A stretch of 64,000 bases of DNA from Aliikangiella sp965214955 (GTDB taxonomy: Bacteria; Pseudomonadota; Gammaproteobacteria; Enterobacterales; Kangiellaceae). The notes below the pieces were generated by a model. It was not told the DNA's origin. It saw nothing but the letters and a program-made list of their open reading frames with translations, and made no database searches. Positions 38,534 through 46,704 of the stretch are shown here, in pieces. The DNA lies in the NCBI GenBank assembly GCA_965214955.1, contig CBDCCU010000009.1:1249975-1313974 (forward strand), given 5' to 3'. The stretch's first letter is position 1. Every line of letters starts with the position of its first letter. A program made the translations under genes and the position numbers.

Positions 38534-39142
38534 TGTTAGATTTTGGCGAAGAAGTTAATTTAAAAAATCGTTTGCCTTTTGATGGTAGTTTGTATTACTG
38601 GGGCTGTATTTTAGCACCCGATAAAAGTCATAAAATTAATGCTAAATTGCTTAATGAAGTCAGTTGGAAAAATGACGAAGCGGTAATTTACGGTAAACAT
38701 ATTATCACCAAGCGGCAATATGCTTGGTATGCTGATCATCCTTATGAATATACTTATTCGGGAGTTAGCCGAAAAGCACAACCTTGGAACCCGCTAATTG
38801 GCTCATTACGTGATTTAGTGCAAAGTAAAACGGGTAAACCTTATAACTCTTGCTTGCTTAATTTATATCCCAACGGCGAAACAGGCATGGCATGGCATAG
38901 CGATGATTGAAAAAGATTTGATCACTAATGGTTCAATTGCGTCATTATCATTAGGCGCTAGCCGAAAATTTTTCCATGAAGCACCGTGCCAACAAACACA
39001 AAATTGACTTTATTTTAAAATGCTGGTGATCTGCTAGAAATGTGTGATGAAACACAAAGCTATTGGATGCACGCCATTCAAAAAACTAAAAAAAGTAACC
39101 ACACCAAGAATCAATTTAACTTTTCGGCAAATGGTTAAGTAA
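38533..39142 (+). pseudogene. alkB: AlkB-like DNA dealkylase, frameshifted 3' half
   Basis: Fe(II)/2-oxoglutarate dioxygenase of the AlkB type that repairs alkylated bases. The frame is intact from MLDFGEEVNLKNRL to NLYPNGETGMAWHSDD (HxD metal ligands). One extra base then breaks it. Removing single bases restores EKDLITNGSIASLSLGASRK, FFMKHRANKHKIDF, GDLLEMCDETQSYWMHAI (second metal His), and TPRINLTFRQMVK. Three or four insertions in all. Likely functional if these are errors. Confidence 0.82.
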
Positions 39143-39144
39143 TG

Positions 39145-39915
39145 TTAAAGCTGCTTTTGAGCCATTATTTGAAAATTGTGGAGTTGTAACTTTTGTTTAT
39201 CAGTTAATGTTTCAATACGTAATGCTTTCTCAAAAGATTCAATCTTATAGACTTTATTTGATACTGCGGCTAAATAATCTTGTAAAGCTAATTGATTATT
39301 TCCTATTGAATAATAAACATCACCACGCACAGGATATAAAATAAAACTTTGCCAGAGTTAATGGCATCATTTGCCAATTTTAGAGATTTTTGTTTATTTC
39401 CTCCCATTTGTTTTGGCAACTGCATAAAGTGATAAATTAAATAATAGCGATATTGAAAAATATTGGAGTTAAGCTTAAAGGCCTTTTCGTAAGCCTTAGC
39501 CGTTTTCATAGACCACTGCCATTTTTCTGCACCAGATTGTGCTTGCTTAAGATTTTGATAAGCACTCACCGCCTGTTGAAAATAAAATAAGTGTTGATCA
39601 ATTATCAATTTGAATTGCTTTTTCAATGAGTAACAACGATGGAGCATTTTGATTATTTAATTGTAACCAACGAGCTTTTAGAGCAATTGCCCAGTGGTTA
39701 TTATTTTTATTGGCTAATTGCTTGTTTACACACTCAATGTTAATGGTACGGTTTTCAACACATTTAATAGCGTTAGGCCATTCATGCATAATCAATGTTA
39801 AGGGAACTTTTGTTGCTTGTTGTAAAATTTGTATTGGTTTTTTTGTTGAAGCTTGAAGTGATAATGAATAAATGCCCATTACTACAATAATTAGAAGTTT
39901 TAGCTGTTTTATCAT
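39145..39915 (-). pseudogene. Secreted TPR-like protein, frameshifted
   Basis: Three overlapping frames give one protein. A signal peptide (MIKQLKLLIIVVMGIYSLSL) is followed by tetratricopeptide-like helices (HWAIALKARWLQLNNQNAPS, AKAYEKAFKLNSNIFQYRYY, MRGDVYYSIGNNQLALQDYL). Breaks are near 39600 and 39320. Members of this group are small periplasmic scaffold proteins; no specific role can be given. It lies just before the second MITE-like element and is the last frame-broken gene of the 33.4-39.9 kb region. Confidence 0.65.
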
Positions 39916-39972
39916 GTTTTTGTTATTCTCCTCAATGTAAATTATAAATTTTAATCAACTAGCCATTGGCTT

Positions 39973-40162
39973 TATACCCGTCCTCCTTCAAGATGCTTGT
40001 TTCAGTGTTCAGCCAAAAAGTTTGAACAAGGCGCAGCTTGCAGGATGGCAAGCCCTTTTTCAAAAGCTGCAGTGCAGTGCAAGCTTTTTGGCTGAGCACC
40101 GGAAGGGCAAGTCAGTAAGCCAACCTCTTCTTCGTTATCAATGCTTGAAGTAGAACGGGTAT
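39973..40162. mobile_element. MITE-like palindromic element, copy 2
   Basis: About 190 bp, inverted relative to the copy at 33215-33410 and ~90% alike by eye. The ends ACCCGTCCTCCTTCAA and TTGAAGTAGAACGGGT are imperfect inverted copies. TATA flanks both ends, in keeping with a TA-type target. No coding capacity. Confidence 0.8.
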
Positions 40163-40249
40163 ATAATATTAAAACTAACGCTTTGATTACTAAGGGGTTG
40201 GGATAAATAGCGTATGATTGGGACAAATAGGCAATGAAAGTTATGTGTG

Positions 40250-41125
40250 ATGAAACTAATTTTTAATTCTAATACTTACTTAAAATGGGCTCGCTTACCT
40301 TATCCTATGCCTGTTGGCGGTTTAATAAGTTATTGTAAGATCTTGCTTGTCACTTTTTTTATGGCAGGGCTTATTTATATTTTAAAGCCATTTGGGTTAA
40401 CCGCTCTTAAAAGCAGTCAACTGACATTGTTGCTAAGCCAAATAATGTTATCGTTATCACTAGTTTCATGGTTAATCACTGAAAAAATACCTCGTTATTT
40501 TGTTGATGAAACGCAATGGAAAACGGGTCATCAAGTTTTAATTATTTTTATTAACTTATTTGTTGCCGCTATAATAGTATTTGCGTTTACTCATCAATAT
40601 TTAGCTAATAGTAGCGCACACCTTGAACAAGCCATACGTTATATTAGCTTCACTGTTTTACTTGCACTGCCAATAATTATTATTAGAGTGATGGCAATGC
40701 AAAATCAATACTTAAAGCATCACCTTAAAATAGCAAATGATATTTCTAGTCATATGGCAGATAGTTCGTTAGAAGAAAATTCCGATTTAATGCTGAGTAT
40801 TAAAGGTGAGGATGGTGAGCTAAGTTTTAAGCTAGATAACTTTTTATTTGCCAAGTCTGAAAAAAATTATATTGAGTTTTATTTGCTTGAAAACAAGCAG
40901 ATCAAAAATAAATTGCTAAGAAAAACCATGACTGAGCTAAGTGATAATTTAGCAAAATATACTTGTATCCAAGTTTGTCATCGCTCTTATTTGATAAACT
41001 TAAATCATGTATCTAAAGTTAAAGGCAACTCAAGAGGATACGCACTATCAATAAACTATTATAATAGCGATATCCCTGTTGCCCGTTCGCGCTCAAAAGC
41101 AGTGCTTAAATATTTAAAAGATTAA
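40250..41125 (+). CDS. LytTR-domain regulator with membrane sensor part
   Basis: A 291-aa protein with four membrane helices (residues ~25-150) and a C-terminal LytTR DNA-binding domain. The domain shows EKNYIEFYLLENKQIKNKLL, then CIQVCHRSYLINLNHVSKVKG and the terminal PVARSRSKAVLKYL. There is no receiver domain, so it probably senses at the membrane directly. I prefer ATG 40250 to GTG 40247. The likely targets are not apparent; the neighbouring metalloprotease-like gene is convergent. Confidence 0.88.
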   Translation: MKLIFNSNTYLKWARLPYPMPVGGLISYCKILLVTFFMAGLIYILKPFGLTALKSSQLTLLLSQIMLSLSLVSWLITEKIPRYFVDETQWKTGHQVLIIFINLFVAAIIVFAFTHQYLANSSAHLEQAIRYISFTVLLALPIIIIRVMAMQNQYLKHHLKIANDISSHMADSSLEENSDLMLSIKGEDGELSFKLDNFLFAKSEKNYIEFYLLENKQIKNKLLRKTMTELSDNLAKYTCIQVCHRSYLINLNHVSKVKGNSRGYALSINYYNSDIPVARSRSKAVLKYLKD

Positions 41126-41126
41126 T

Positions 41127-42473
41127 CTATCTTTGTTTAAGAGAATAACCGTTTTCTTTTTTTACTATTGTCCAATTGTCATTAAGCGTTAATGTCCAGT
41201 TTTTTGTACTTATGGTTTTGCTTGATGTTAGCTCTAAACCTTCGGCGGAAACATTTGCAGATTTAAAGTTATTAGCGATCAATAAATTATTTGTGGCAAC
41301 CATTTTTCCCCATTGATCGATTAAGGTAATGCTTTGATAAACTTTTCCATATTCTTTTAAGCTTGTAATTTTGTTAGGATCAAAGCTCATTTGCATGCTT
41401 TTAAGTGGCAAAGTTAAGGTTTTTCCAGTAACCAGTTGTTTAGTGAGTTTGGCTAATAGCTGTTGTTTTTTTCTCTCTTTTTCTTGCTCTGAATGCAATA
41501 GTGCTTTGCCATTATATTTTTGTGCTAGCTTGTCTATAGCTAATTTATCAAGCAGTTTTATTTGATAAAAACTTTGAGTTGCTTGACTAAAAGAAAAGTC
41601 TTTATCAATCAGTTTTAGCCAGTTTCGGTTTTTATGCAAGCGATCTAAAATTAAGCCATAGGCCGCCCCTGTTAAATAAGCAAAAGAGCGCTCAAGGCTA
41701 GGCTTTTGATTGGCTTGGTTTAATTTTTTTATCAAGCTTGTAAGTGATGATTTACTTTGCGTTAAAGTCATTGCGGTATATTCTGCAAGCCCTTCGTTAA
41801 GTTCTAATGCTTGCTCATTAATTTCGGCTTGATCATATAATTGATATCTGTGTTGTCTAAATTGCAAAGCCGATTGAATAGCTTGGTTATTAATTTGAGG
41901 TGAACGACTAGTTTGAGGTGAACTACTGGTTTGAGATGAATTATTGAATTGATCGCTATTAAAAGACGATACTGCATCAGCGAGTGCCCTAAGCTCTAGC
42001 AACAATAAATATCGGGCTTTCAACTTGGCTAAATGTGCGTTATTTGAAGGTGTTGGCTGAAGGTTAATTTGTGGTTGTATGCGATGAAATGATTCATGAG
42101 TGATTAAATGATTACTCTGCTCTATGTCGGCAGAAAGCGGCAACATTATCATACTCCAGCGAACTCCTGCCCAGTCTTTTGCGGTATTGGCAATGGTTTC
42201 ATTTTGAGGGAGGCTACCAATAAATAAGTTATTTTTTTGCTTTAATAAACCTTCTCTATCAGGATGTGAAGCATAAAGTTTACGACTGGCAGGCTCAACA
42301 AAAAGCAATGGTCCACAAAGTGAATGTGACCATATTTGCCAGCTTGGTTGCTTGCATTGTTGATTAAAATGCTTAATTGCAGTGGTAATTTCTTTTTCGT
42401 GAGCAGTTAATTGAGGTATTAAAATTAAATTGAGTAATATTATTTTTGTAAGAATTAATGGGATTATACGCAT
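41127..42473 (-). CDS. Secreted gluzincin-like metalloprotease candidate
   Basis: A 448-aa protein with an N-terminal signal peptide. H126-ESF-H130 in LITHESFHRIQ matches the HExxH zinc motif, and N226-E-G-L-A-E-Y232, about 100 residues later, fits the third-ligand Glu helix of gluzincins (NExxAEY). Between them is a Ser/Gln/Thr-rich loop with short internal repeats (SSQTSSSPQTSRSPQ). I do not recognise the family by name; the peptidase call rests on these two motifs. It ends 1 bp from the convergent LytTR gene. Confidence 0.6.
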   Translation of the reverse strand: MRIIPLILTKIILLNLILIPQLTAHEKEITTAIKHFNQQCKQPSWQIWSHSLCGPLLFVEPASRKLYASHPDREGLLKQKNNLFIGSLPQNETIANTAKDWAGVRWSMIMLPLSADIEQSNHLITHESFHRIQPQINLQPTPSNNAHLAKLKARYLLLLELRALADAVSSFNSDQFNNSSQTSSSPQTSRSPQINNQAIQSALQFRQHRYQLYDQAEINEQALELNEGLAEYTAMTLTQSKSSLTSLIKKLNQANQKPSLERSFAYLTGAAYGLILDRLHKNRNWLKLIDKDFSFSQATQSFYQIKLLDKLAIDKLAQKYNGKALLHSEQEKERKKQQLLAKLTKQLVTGKTLTLPLKSMQMSFDPNKITSLKEYGKVYQSITLIDQWGKMVATNNLLIANNFKSANVSAEGLELTSSKTISTKNWTLTLNDNWTIVKKENGYSLKQR

Positions 42474-42718
42474 AACTTAAATACCTTTTAATTGTGAAAC
42501 CGTTTAGAGTCTGTTTTATCATAATAAATGACTTTGTCTATATTTTAGGGATAAATGATTTAATTTGGGACGAGTTGCACTATTTAATATTATTTAAGAA
42601 AGTCGAAAAAATAAACGCTTAAGTAATAATCAAGATTTACCTATGGAAAAGATTTTTCTATAATCTCGCTCTAATTTTAATGCACTGAATTTACGCTTCA
42701 GCCAGCAGAGGAAACATT

Positions 42719-43696
42719 ATGAACCAACACGTAATTTGCGCGCTATATAAGTTTGTTGCGCTACCAAGTTTTGAAAAAATTCGTCAACCTTTAAATGAGT
42801 TTATGCTCAAAAATAATATTCGAGGCACGCTTTTACTTGCTCACGAAGGGATCAATGGAACGGTCTCTGGCTCAAGGGAGTCAATTGATGCACTATTAAA
42901 TTGGTTTGAAGCTCAAGAGGGCTTAGACAATATTTCTTATAAAGAATCTTATACCAATGAGCCACCTTTTAAACGTACTAAAGTTAAGCTAAAAAAAGAA
43001 ATTGTGACAATGGGGGTTGAAGATATTGACCCAAATAAAGTGGTTGGTACTTATGTTGAGCCTAAAGATTGGAATGATTTAATTAATGATCCCGAAGTCG
43101 TGTTAGTAGACACGCGAAATGATTATGAAGTGGCTGTAGGTACTTTTGAAAATGCGATAGATCCTAACACTAAAACCTTCCGTGAATTTCCTGATTATGT
43201 GAAGGAAAATTTAGATCCTAATAAAAATAAAAAAGTGGCTATGTATTGTACTGGCGGCATTCGCTGTGAAAAATCTACCGCCTATTTAAAACAACAAGGC
43301 TTTAAAGAGGTTTATCACCTAAAAGGCGGCATATTAAAATATTTAGAAGAAGTGCCTAAAGAAGAATCAACTTGGAAAGGCGAGTGTTTTGTTTTTGATA
43401 ATAGAGTCACTGTTGATCACGATTTAAAGCCCGGTAAATACGCTCAATGTAATGCATGCCGATTACCAATTACCGAAGCCGATAAACAAAGCGAGCTTTT
43501 TGAGCAAGGCGTGAGTTGTCCACACTGTTATGATGAAACGTCCAAAGAGCAAAAAGGTCGCTATAGAGAAAGAGAAAAACAAATTTCCCTTGCTAAAACA
43601 CGCGGTGAAGAACATATCGGCGGTGATGTTTCTGGCATTTTAGAGCAAAAGCGAGAGCTTAAAAAAATGCGTAGAAAACAGCTGCAAGAAGGTTAG
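42719..43696 (+). CDS. trhO: tRNA uridine 5-hydroxylase TrhO (YceA)
   Basis: A 325-aa rhodanese-type enzyme that hydroxylates U34 of certain tRNAs at C5 (prephenate-independent route). An N-terminal ferredoxin-like domain (GTLLLAHEGINGTVSGSRES) is followed by the rhodanese domain with the loop Cys in MYCTGGIRCEKS, and a C-terminal Cys-rich tail (CNACRLPITEADK, SCPHCYDETS). The strong ribosome site AGAGGA precedes the ATG. Core gene, monocistronic. Confidence 0.95.
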   Translation: MNQHVICALYKFVALPSFEKIRQPLNEFMLKNNIRGTLLLAHEGINGTVSGSRESIDALLNWFEAQEGLDNISYKESYTNEPPFKRTKVKLKKEIVTMGVEDIDPNKVVGTYVEPKDWNDLINDPEVVLVDTRNDYEVAVGTFENAIDPNTKTFREFPDYVKENLDPNKNKKVAMYCTGGIRCEKSTAYLKQQGFKEVYHLKGGILKYLEEVPKEESTWKGECFVFDNRVTVDHDLKPGKYAQCNACRLPITEADKQSELFEQGVSCPHCYDETSKEQKGRYREREKQISLAKTRGEEHIGGDVSGILEQKRELKKMRRKQLQEG

Positions 43697-43810
43697 CTTG
43701 TTTGGTGTTATCAATGGCATCACAAATATATCTGCTCTACTTCAAGCAGCAGAGAATGACTTAAATTGACTGAAGACCTATTTTAGGACTATATTTAGTC
43801 CTAATGAGAG

Positions 43811-44095
43811 GTGTTTATGAAATTATCAGAGCAAATTAAACCGATTAGCTATTTAAAAGCTCATGCCGCCGAAGTTGTGCGTAACTTAACGACTCAAATG
43901 AAGCCCTTGGTGATCACTCAAAACGGTGAGGCCAAGGCTGTAATACAAGACATTAAAAGCTATGAGCAGACGCAAGAGACAATGGCATTGCTTAAAATGT
44001 TGGCACTGGGTCAGCGTCAGATAGACGAAGGAAAAGTTCAGCTTGCAGGTGATGTTACTGCCAAACTGCGTGGCCTAAGCAAGAATAGCCAATGA
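43811..44095 (+). CDS. Phd/YefM-family antitoxin
   Basis: A 94-aa antitoxin. ISYLKAHAAEVVRNLTTQMK followed by PLVITQNGEAKAVIQDIKSY is the Phd/YefM DNA-binding fold; the C-terminal helix would wrap the toxin. It overlaps the toxin start by 4 bp. Such antitoxins also repress their own operon. First gene of the accessory block that ends at ssrA. Confidence 0.93.
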   Translation: MFMKLSEQIKPISYLKAHAAEVVRNLTTQMKPLVITQNGEAKAVIQDIKSYEQTQETMALLKMLALGQRQIDEGKVQLAGDVTAKLRGLSKNSQ

Positions 44096-44418
44096 GTTAT
44101 CAGGTATTTCTTACTGACGATGCCGCTTACGATCTTGAAGATTTATACGACCACATTGAATCTTATGATGCTCCCGAAAAGGCTGATTGTTTTCTCGATA
44201 AAATCGAGGAAAAATTTTCAAGCCTTGCCGACAATCCAGAGCGCGGAACTTACCCAAATGAGTTGTTAGCTGTTGGTCTACGTGAATATCGAGAAATCTA
44301 TTTCAAACCTTATCGCATAATTTATCGAATTATTACAAAGCATGTTTATGTGATGGTAATTGCTGATGGTCGCCGCGATATGCAATCTCTTCTTCAGCGC
44401 CGTTTGTTTCAAGCTTAA
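44092..44418 (+). CDS. RelE/ParE-family toxin
   Basis: A 108-aa toxin of the RelE/ParE superfamily: FLTDDAAYDLEDLYDHIE, NPERGTYPNELLAVGLREYR and YRIIYRIITKHVYVMVIADGRR. ParE members block gyrase and RelE members cut mRNA on the ribosome; this sequence looks closer to ParE. Translationally coupled to the antitoxin gene. Confidence 0.92.
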   Translation: MSYQVFLTDDAAYDLEDLYDHIESYDAPEKADCFLDKIEEKFSSLADNPERGTYPNELLAVGLREYREIYFKPYRIIYRIITKHVYVMVIADGRRDMQSLLQRRLFQA

Positions 44419-44571
44419 GGCACTGCCATATCTGACTTAGTGATGTTGACAGCTCTTCTTAGCTATGGCGATAAATGGTCTGGAGTGATCTTTAGAGCCT
44501 TGGTTTTTGGTGGTAATTATCAATATGAAAAGCCGTTCGATAGATCGTTATTGGCGATGGTGTGGCGACAT

Positions 44572-44655
44572 AATTGCGCCAGAAAGTTATCTTGTAGTGG
44601 CGCATTTATTTGAATTGCGCCATAATTGCGCCATATCTAAGTTTTAATTGCGCCA
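44572..44655. promoter_or_regulatory. Phased AATTGCGCCA operator array
   Basis: The decamer AATTGCGCCA occurs four times in the same orientation at 44572, 44613, 44624 and 44646. An inverted half (TGGCGCA) is at 44598-44604. Start-to-start distances are 41, 11 and 22 bp, near whole helical turns. The last copy ends 7 bp before the Fic start. The Fic protein has an N-terminal winged-helix region, so autoregulation is likely. Confidence 0.75.
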
Positions 44656-44662
44656 AACTACT

Positions 44663-46018
44663 ATGTCATTTATCTCTAAATTATTGAACAGTATCAAAGC
44701 ATCCTCCAATGGAGTGTCTATGGCAGAGCTGATGGTCATGCATCCTGATATAGCTAGACGCTCGGCTCAGAGGCACGTTGCTAAGCTGGTCGAAAATGGA
44801 CAAGTTATTGCTCGCGGAGATGGTAGGGGAAGGCGCTATTTTGGCGTGGAACTTCCGAAAAAAGCGGCTATTCAAACAAACGATGGTGATACATTTCCTG
44901 ATTTCATTCCGATATCTGCAGACAGCCAGGATATTTTAAATTACATCAATCTGGCGCTTGAAGCTCGCAAGCCAGTCGGTTATCAACTGGATTTTTTAAA
45001 CTCCTATCAGCCAAATAGAACTTGGTACTTGTCAGAGTCATTGCGTCGGCAATTGCACAAAATGGGCAAAACCACAGATAGCCAGATGCCTGCTGGTACT
45101 TATTCTCGCGCTATCCTAAATCGGTTATTAATAGATTTATCCTGGGCATCAAGCCATTTAGAAGGGAATACCTATTCCCGCTTAGATACTCGCGAACTGA
45201 TTGAACATGGAAGGTTGGCGAAAGGTAAGGCTGCGATTGAAACGCAAATGATTCTAAACCATAAGTCGGCTATTGAACTGTTGGTAGAAAATATTGATAC
45301 AGCTGAATTCAATCATTATACATTGATGAATATTCACAGTGCGCTGTCAGAGAACTTGCTGCCCAACCCCGCAGATGAGGGACGAATTCGTCAGCACGCT
45401 GTTGATATTGGTAAAAGTGTCTATAGACCATTGTCGGTACCGGCACAAACCACAGATGATTTGAAGCTAGTATTAAACAAGGCTAGCCAAATTAGTGATG
45501 CCTTTGAGCAATCTTTTTTTATGATGGTACATTTACCTTATTTACAACCGTTTGCCGATATTAATAAGAGAACATCGCGCTTGGTTGCTAATCTACCACT
45601 GTTTCGAGCCAATCTTTGTCCGTTAACGTTTCTCGATGTACCTGAGCAAGCATACAGTAGAGCCACGCTAGGTGTGTACGAAATGGCGCGAGTCGAATTA
45701 TTACGTGATCTTTACGTGTGGGCGTATGAGCGTTCTACGCAAGAGTATTTAGCTATTAAGCAGGATTTAGCAGAGCCAGATCCCTTACGTTTAACATGGC
45801 GTGATTTTATCAAACAAACGATTCACTTGGTTGTGACTAGCCCAGAACAAGAACCCTATGCTGTTATACAGCAAGCTATTAAAGCAAAAATTCCTAAATC
45901 CGAACGAGAAGATTTACAAGCCTTAGTTATAGAAGAGTTGAGACGATTGCATGAGGGTGTATTAGCTCGTTATGGTTTGCGCCCTTCAGAATTTTCCGAA
46001 TGGAAGGCTGAGCATTAG
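44663..46018 (+). CDS. Fic-family protein with winged-helix N-terminus; catalytic His replaced
   Basis: A 451-aa protein. Residues ~1-60 look like a winged helix (ARRSAQRHVAKLVENGQVIA). The inhibitory Fic helix is S163-S-H-L-E167-G-N. The Fic core motif reads LQPFADINKRTSR: the His of HPFxxGNGR is Gln295, and the second Gly is Lys. AMPylation by the usual mechanism is therefore doubtful, unless a nearby His (VHLPYLQPF) takes over. I chose ATG 44663; the TTG at 44648 lies within the last operator copy. Probably an autoregulated stress or defence module beside the toxin-antitoxin pair. Confidence 0.85.
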   Translation: MSFISKLLNSIKASSNGVSMAELMVMHPDIARRSAQRHVAKLVENGQVIARGDGRGRRYFGVELPKKAAIQTNDGDTFPDFIPISADSQDILNYINLALEARKPVGYQLDFLNSYQPNRTWYLSESLRRQLHKMGKTTDSQMPAGTYSRAILNRLLIDLSWASSHLEGNTYSRLDTRELIEHGRLAKGKAAIETQMILNHKSAIELLVENIDTAEFNHYTLMNIHSALSENLLPNPADEGRIRQHAVDIGKSVYRPLSVPAQTTDDLKLVLNKASQISDAFEQSFFMMVHLPYLQPFADINKRTSRLVANLPLFRANLCPLTFLDVPEQAYSRATLGVYEMARVELLRDLYVWAYERSTQEYLAIKQDLAEPDPLRLTWRDFIKQTIHLVVTSPEQEPYAVIQQAIKAKIPKSEREDLQALVIEELRRLHEGVLARYGLRPSEFSEWKAEH

Positions 46019-46704
46019 TCGAGTCAAGGCTGAGCTAGTAGACTAATTCATGTAGGCTTTACCGCCTAAAGATAAAAATTGAAAAATCAAAAGCACTGAC
46101 ACTATTGATTCTGGTAGTCCCAAAACGGGACTTTATCAATAAAAATATGAAGTAGGATTGAATATCCTTCTGAATCTATATCTTGAGCAAGTAGATTGTG
46201 AAACTCGTCTCGCTGCTTTCTAGCATCAGCTAGTGATAGCTGGAAAGATCCCTAAGCTAATGTTTGCTCAAAAGGTCGGGAGTAATTGAAACTCCAAAGT
46301 TTAGAGCCATTTGGTTTAATTCTAAGGTTTAAAACGACACCATTGGAAATGGTTAAACTCCTTATCTTTAGGAAAAATTAAATGCTTCGACCCTATTGAT
46401 TTCAAAAAAGCCCGTCTGACACAACGAGAAGATAAATGATAAAAGCCAGGGGTTTCGTTATCAATTAATTCAGAGCGTCTAATTGCCATGGTTTATCCTT
46501 AAACCGAGTAGTAGAGAGATTAATCATGCTAGAGTAGCTCAATAAACACAATCAGTTAGCTCAGTAATTGTTGTAGGACATTGTCTATTGTTGGTGTGGG
46601 TGATTGTGGGTATAGTGGCTGTCTAGGATTTGATCTAGGATTTGTTATGGAGCTTTAGCACGAAAACGCTATTTCCAATGTAAAGGTGTTTAGAGGCTTG
46701 TTTA
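46019..46704. other. Gene-free stretch with transposon relics
   Basis: Positions 46076-46110 resemble the right end of the transposase element at 50318-52226 (AATTGAAAAATCAAAAG, then CACTATTGATT). Positions 46387-46402 hold another such end (TCGACCCTATTGATTT). It abuts a fragment of the 13.3-kb transposase gene, and 46584-46625 matches that element's right end. No intact gene. Confidence 0.6.
46405..46489 (-). pseudogene. N-terminal fragment of the Y1/HUH transposase
   Basis: Encodes about the first 28 residues (MAIRRSELIDNETPGFYHLS and the following SRCVRRAF) almost identically to the gene at 13332-14303. The rest of the gene is missing; the frame runs into a transposase-element end at 46387-46402. 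A deletion or failed transposition product. Confidence 0.8.
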
